9,259 nucleotides of DNA from Phycisphaerae bacterium (lineage in GTDB: Bacteria > Planctomycetota > Phycisphaerae > Phycisphaerales > SM1A02), in contig NZFT01000113.1 of NCBI GenBank assembly GCA_002690755.1, positions 1 to 9,259 of the forward strand, in the 5' to 3' direction. The notes beneath the pieces are model-generated. The model was given only the letters and a program-made list of their open reading frames with translations. It made no database searches and had not been told where the DNA came from. Below, one piece after another: positions 6,422-9,259 of this stretch (position 1 is its first letter; every line of letters starts with the position of its first letter). The position numbers and the translations under genes were made by a program.

Positions 6422-8671
6422 TTGCCACGGACATCACGATCCACCCGGAACACCCGCCCGCCGATTCGACCGGCAATGACGACCGCGTTGATCGTGGCAA
6501 CCCTCTTCTCCGGGATCGTCGACACCCCCGCAGCCGCGGCGATCGAGGATGACCGACCGGACCTCCGGAGCGTCGAGGCGCAGACGATCACCGTCGTGAA
6601 CGAATGCGCCGACGCCACCGTGAGAATCGAGTTTCGCGGCAGAATGGCATCGTCCGGGAGCGGTGTCATGATCGACCCGGACGGCCTCGTCCTGACGGCC
6701 GGCCATGTCGGGAGTCGCCCGGGCCGCCGCGTGGAGGTCGTCCTCCCCGACGGACGATCGTTTCGAGGGGAGACGCTCGGGCAGATCTACAACGACGACG
6801 TCGATCTCGGCCTGATCCGGCTCGAGGCGCTTCCCGAAGGCGAGTCGTTTCCCGCGGTCTCCCTGGCGGCCGAAGATTCGATCGAACGAGGTGAATGGGT
6901 GGTCACGCTCGGATACGCGGCGGGCATCTCCGCGAACCTGGAGACGCCTCCTGCAGCCCGGCTCGGCCGCGTGATCGGCGTCGACGGTGGCGAACTCGCG
7001 GTCGACAGTCCGTTCGACGCGGGCGATTCCGGCGGACCGGTGTTCGACCTGGAAGGCCGGCTCATCGGGATCGTCAGTCGCTGCGGACACGAGGCATGGC
7101 AGAACATCGCGACCGGCGTGGACGCGATTCATGCATTCCTCCCGCATCTCGAAGCCGACACGCTCGATGACATCGACGCCGACGCATGGTCGGGCAACGG
7201 CGCGAGACGCGGCGCCCGACGGACGAAGCGGGACCCTCGACTTCTGGACGACATCACCGCGACCGCCGGATCGACGCCCGGATTCACGGCGGAGATCCGA
7301 TACGAGGATCGTCTGGTCGGTGTGGGCACGATCGTCGGACGGGACCGCATCGTCGCCAAGGCGTCGCTTCTCGCCCGTCAGTCACGGGACGCGATCGCGG
7401 TCTGCGAAAATCCCATCGACGGTCGTCGGGTGGTGATTCCCCTCACGCCCCTCGCCATCGACCCGGAACTCGACCTGGTCCTGCTCGACGCCCCGGGCGT
7501 CGTCGGTCCGTACCGACGCCCCGATGTCCGTTCCGAGGCCATCGAGGCGGGGACCATGCTCGTGGTGCTCGATGATGACGGAGACCCGGCGGACTTCGGA
7601 ATCGTCGCTCGCGATCGTGACGTCCTTCGAGTCGAAGACGCGTCCGAGGATCGACCGTTCATCGGAATCGCCTATTCGGTCGAGCAGGACGGATCGGGCA
7701 TCAGGATCACGCGGGTGGTCCCGAGTTCCAGCGCCGCGGGGGCGGGACTTCAAGTCGGCGATGTCCTGCGCAACCTGGATGGGCGGCCGCTTCGATCCCG
7801 CCGGACGCTGGCGGGGGAACTGAACGAACGGGCGATCGGCGATCGGGTGCTGTTCGAAATGGACCGCGACGGTGACGCACGATCCATCGCGATGGAACTC
7901 GGCATCCGTCCCGGCTCGAGCACCTACGGACTCCCCACCAACACGACCACCGCGACCAGTCGACTCCGAGGCGGATTCGGCGAGGTCCATCTCCTCGACG
8001 CCGACATACCACCTCACCAGATCGGGTCGCCGGTCGTGGATCTGGAGGGTCGCCTCGTCGGATGGACGGTCGCCAGAAGAACCAGAACCTCGGTCGTGGT
8101 GATTCCCTGGAAACGACTCACGGAACGAGTCGATCGACTCGACCCGGATCGGGACGAAGCCGCTCGACGCCTCTGTGCCTACCGAGTAGGCGTCACCGAA
8201 TCGGCCGACGGAACGATCGAACTCAGCGCCAGCGATGCATTCCCGATCGGGGACGCGATCCGGCGTGAACGATTCGCACCCGACGGTGGAACGACGTGGG
8301 GATCTTGGTCGGATGTCGATGACGGACTTGAATGGTCGCTGCGGGTCGACCGCCCGGGACGATTCCGCGTCATGATCGACCAGGCATGTTCTCGACGGGA
8401 CGCGGAGACGCCGATTCGATTCAGCGTGGGAGAATCGTCCGTCGATTCCCGAACCGAAGCGACCGACGGCTGGACCCGGTTCGGCTCGTTCTCAATGGGT
8501 GAGATCGATATCACGGAGACCGGTGAGACGGTCGCCCGGCTGCTTCCACTCGCTTCACCGCGGAACGACGTCATGAAGTTCGCCGGGATCACGCTCGTTC
8601 GAATCGAAGACGCGGCGCCGATGGAAGAGGACGAACCGCGCATGACCCCGCTTCGCGAGTCGGGTCCGTGA
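6422..8671 (+). CDS. Secreted trypsin-like serine protease with PDZ, degenerate second protease lobe and C-terminal beta-sandwich
   Basis: 749 residues from a TTG at 6422. An ATG at 6476 (residue 19) is the alternative. Neither has a strong ribosome site, but GGAA lies 7 nt before the TTG, and the longer form gives the signal peptide a basic start. Hydrophobic ALIVATLFSGIV then TPAAAA suggests cleavage near residue 40. Domain 1 (about 50-245) is a HtrA-like protease with complete triad: His95 in LTAGHVG, Asp128 in DDVDLGLIRL, Ser203 in GDSGGP. Domain 2 (about 285-405) resembles a second lobe in which AKASLL replaces the His motif while DPELDLVLL remains. A PDZ domain follows (about 412-495; VVPSSSAAGAGLQVGDVL). 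Then the equivalent of the Ser loop, HQIGSPVVDLEGRLVGW (about 531-547), has no GDSGG. Residues about 585-730 look like a CBM6-like beta-sandwich. It probably acts in the periplasm or at the surface, in protein quality control or on a glycoprotein substrate (inference). It overlaps the next gene by 4 bp. Confidence 0.9.
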   Translation: MPRTSRSTRNTRPPIRPAMTTALIVATLFSGIVDTPAAAAIEDDRPDLRSVEAQTITVVNECADATVRIEFRGRMASSGSGVMIDPDGLVLTAGHVGSRPGRRVEVVLPDGRSFRGETLGQIYNDDVDLGLIRLEALPEGESFPAVSLAAEDSIERGEWVVTLGYAAGISANLETPPAARLGRVIGVDGGELAVDSPFDAGDSGGPVFDLEGRLIGIVSRCGHEAWQNIATGVDAIHAFLPHLEADTLDDIDADAWSGNGARRGARRTKRDPRLLDDITATAGSTPGFTAEIRYEDRLVGVGTIVGRDRIVAKASLLARQSRDAIAVCENPIDGRRVVIPLTPLAIDPELDLVLLDAPGVVGPYRRPDVRSEAIEAGTMLVVLDDDGDPADFGIVARDRDVLRVEDASEDRPFIGIAYSVEQDGSGIRITRVVPSSSAAGAGLQVGDVLRNLDGRPLRSRRTLAGELNERAIGDRVLFEMDRDGDARSIAMELGIRPGSSTYGLPTNTTTATSRLRGGFGEVHLLDADIPPHQIGSPVVDLEGRLVGWTVARRTRTSVVVIPWKRLTERVDRLDPDRDEAARRLCAYRVGVTESADGTIELSASDAFPIGDAIRRERFAPDGGTTWGSWSDVDDGLEWSLRVDRPGRFRVMIDQACSRRDAETPIRFSVGESSVDSRTEATDGWTRFGSFSMGEIDITETGETVARLLPLASPRNDVMKFAGITLVRIEDAAPMEEDEPRMTPLRESGP

Positions 8672-9259
8672 CGACGACACTCACGACGGAGGGCCGGATC
8701 TTCGTCACCGCCGACACCCACTTCGGCCAGTCCGATGCGTGTCTTCGGTACGACCGACCCTTCGCGAACACCGCCGACATGGAGTCCGCGATCGTCGAAC
8801 GCTGCAACGCCGCCGTCGGACCGAAGGACCTGCTGGTCCACCTCGGGGATTTCGTCGGTGACTGCGGCGGGACTCGAGCGAAGACCGGGGTCGCGGCCCG
8901 GATCCGGGAGCGGCTGCACGCCGATCGGATCATCCTCGTCCGTGGGAACCACGACCCGGATCGGCGGAAGTTCAAGGATGTCTTCGACGGGGTGCACGAT
9001 CTGCTCGATGTGAAGCTCGGCGGCGATGCGAGGCGGGTCTTCTGCAGCCACTATCCGATGCGCAGCTGGCGCGGCGGACGTCACGGATCCCTTCACCTCT
9101 ACGGGCACACCCACGGACGGCTCGAGGAGATCGGACGATCGACGGACGTCGGCGTCGACTGCTGGGACTTCCGCCCCATCCTCTTCGACGACCTCGTCGG
9201 AATGCTGTCCGCCCGTGAGATCCTCGCACATCCGCTTCGTCGTCTCCGGCAGCAGCCGG
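8668..9259 (+). CDS. Calcineurin-like metallophosphoesterase (partial, 3' end outside window)
   Basis: Starts at GTG 8668, whose last two bases are shared with the TGA of the protease gene (GTGA overlap), a sign of translational coupling. 197 codons are visible without a stop. All metal-binding motifs of the calcineurin-like fold are present: DTH (16-18), GDF (60-62), GNHD (93-96), H128 in CSHYP, and GHTH (146-149). The pattern TADTHFGQ near the start, RPF (30-32) and SHYPMRSW (127-134) fit the small soluble phosphoesterase group COG4186, whose substrate is not established to my knowledge. Members are about 170-200 residues, so little is probably missing. There is no signal peptide, so it is cytoplasmic, unlike its exported partner. 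A nucleotide or nucleic-acid phosphodiester substrate is possible, but nothing here shows it. Confidence 0.92.
   Translation, partial: MTTTLTTEGRIFVTADTHFGQSDACLRYDRPFANTADMESAIVERCNAAVGPKDLLVHLGDFVGDCGGTRAKTGVAARIRERLHADRIILVRGNHDPDRRKFKDVFDGVHDLLDVKLGGDARRVFCSHYPMRSWRGGRHGSLHLYGHTHGRLEEIGRSTDVGVDCWDFRPILFDDLVGMLSAREILAHPLRRLRQQP

Noticed and set aside
8179..9231. Minus-strand open frame (350 codons) spanning the protease end and the phosphoesterase
   Set aside because: It crosses two motif-bearing plus-strand genes and has no signal, domain or ribosome site.

Overview
The window is high-GC DNA (about two thirds G+C by eye) from a bacterium that I place, by inference, in the Planctomycetota, most likely Phycisphaerae. 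The reasons are several secreted proteins of kinds common there (sialate O-acetylesterase-type esterase, trypsin-like protease carrying a PDZ and a degenerate second protease lobe), weak or absent Shine-Dalgarno sequences before some genes, and dense coding interrupted by one long gap. No mobile element, CRISPR array, tRNA or rRNA was seen.

Layout. 1-1419 (minus) is the 5' part of an unrecognised secreted protein that runs off the left edge. It has a signal peptide, a roughly 210-residue probable alpha/beta domain, a Gly-rich linker and a tandem acidic 10-residue repeat (30-bp DNA unit). 1420-2208 is a 789-bp gap with no convincing gene, lying between divergent genes. 2209-4272 (plus) is a secreted sialate O-acetylesterase-family enzyme. 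It converges, with only 7 bp between stop codons, on 4280-5326 (minus), a family 2 glycosyltransferase of the rhamnosyltransferase-like type. Upstream of that, on the same strand, 5505-6209 (minus) is a nucleosidase closely resembling plant-type 5'-methylthioadenosine nucleosidase. Its reading frame and its conserved first strand clearly continue upstream of the only ATG. 6422-8671 (plus) is a multidomain secreted protein: active trypsin-like protease, a second degenerate protease lobe apparently split by a PDZ domain, and a C-terminal beta-sandwich. Its stop overlaps the GTG start of a calcineurin-like phosphoesterase (8668-9259, cut by the right edge).

How the genes relate. The esterase, the glycosyltransferase and possibly the C-terminal module of the protease concern glycans. 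The nucleosidase is housekeeping (methionine salvage, SAM by-product removal). The protease-phosphoesterase pair is the only clear translationally coupled unit. I see no single dedicated defence or biosynthetic system here. The items most worth a second look are the repeat protein at the left edge, the missing canonical start of the nucleosidase, the split pseudo-protease architecture and a marked excess of the hexamer CGATCG across the window.
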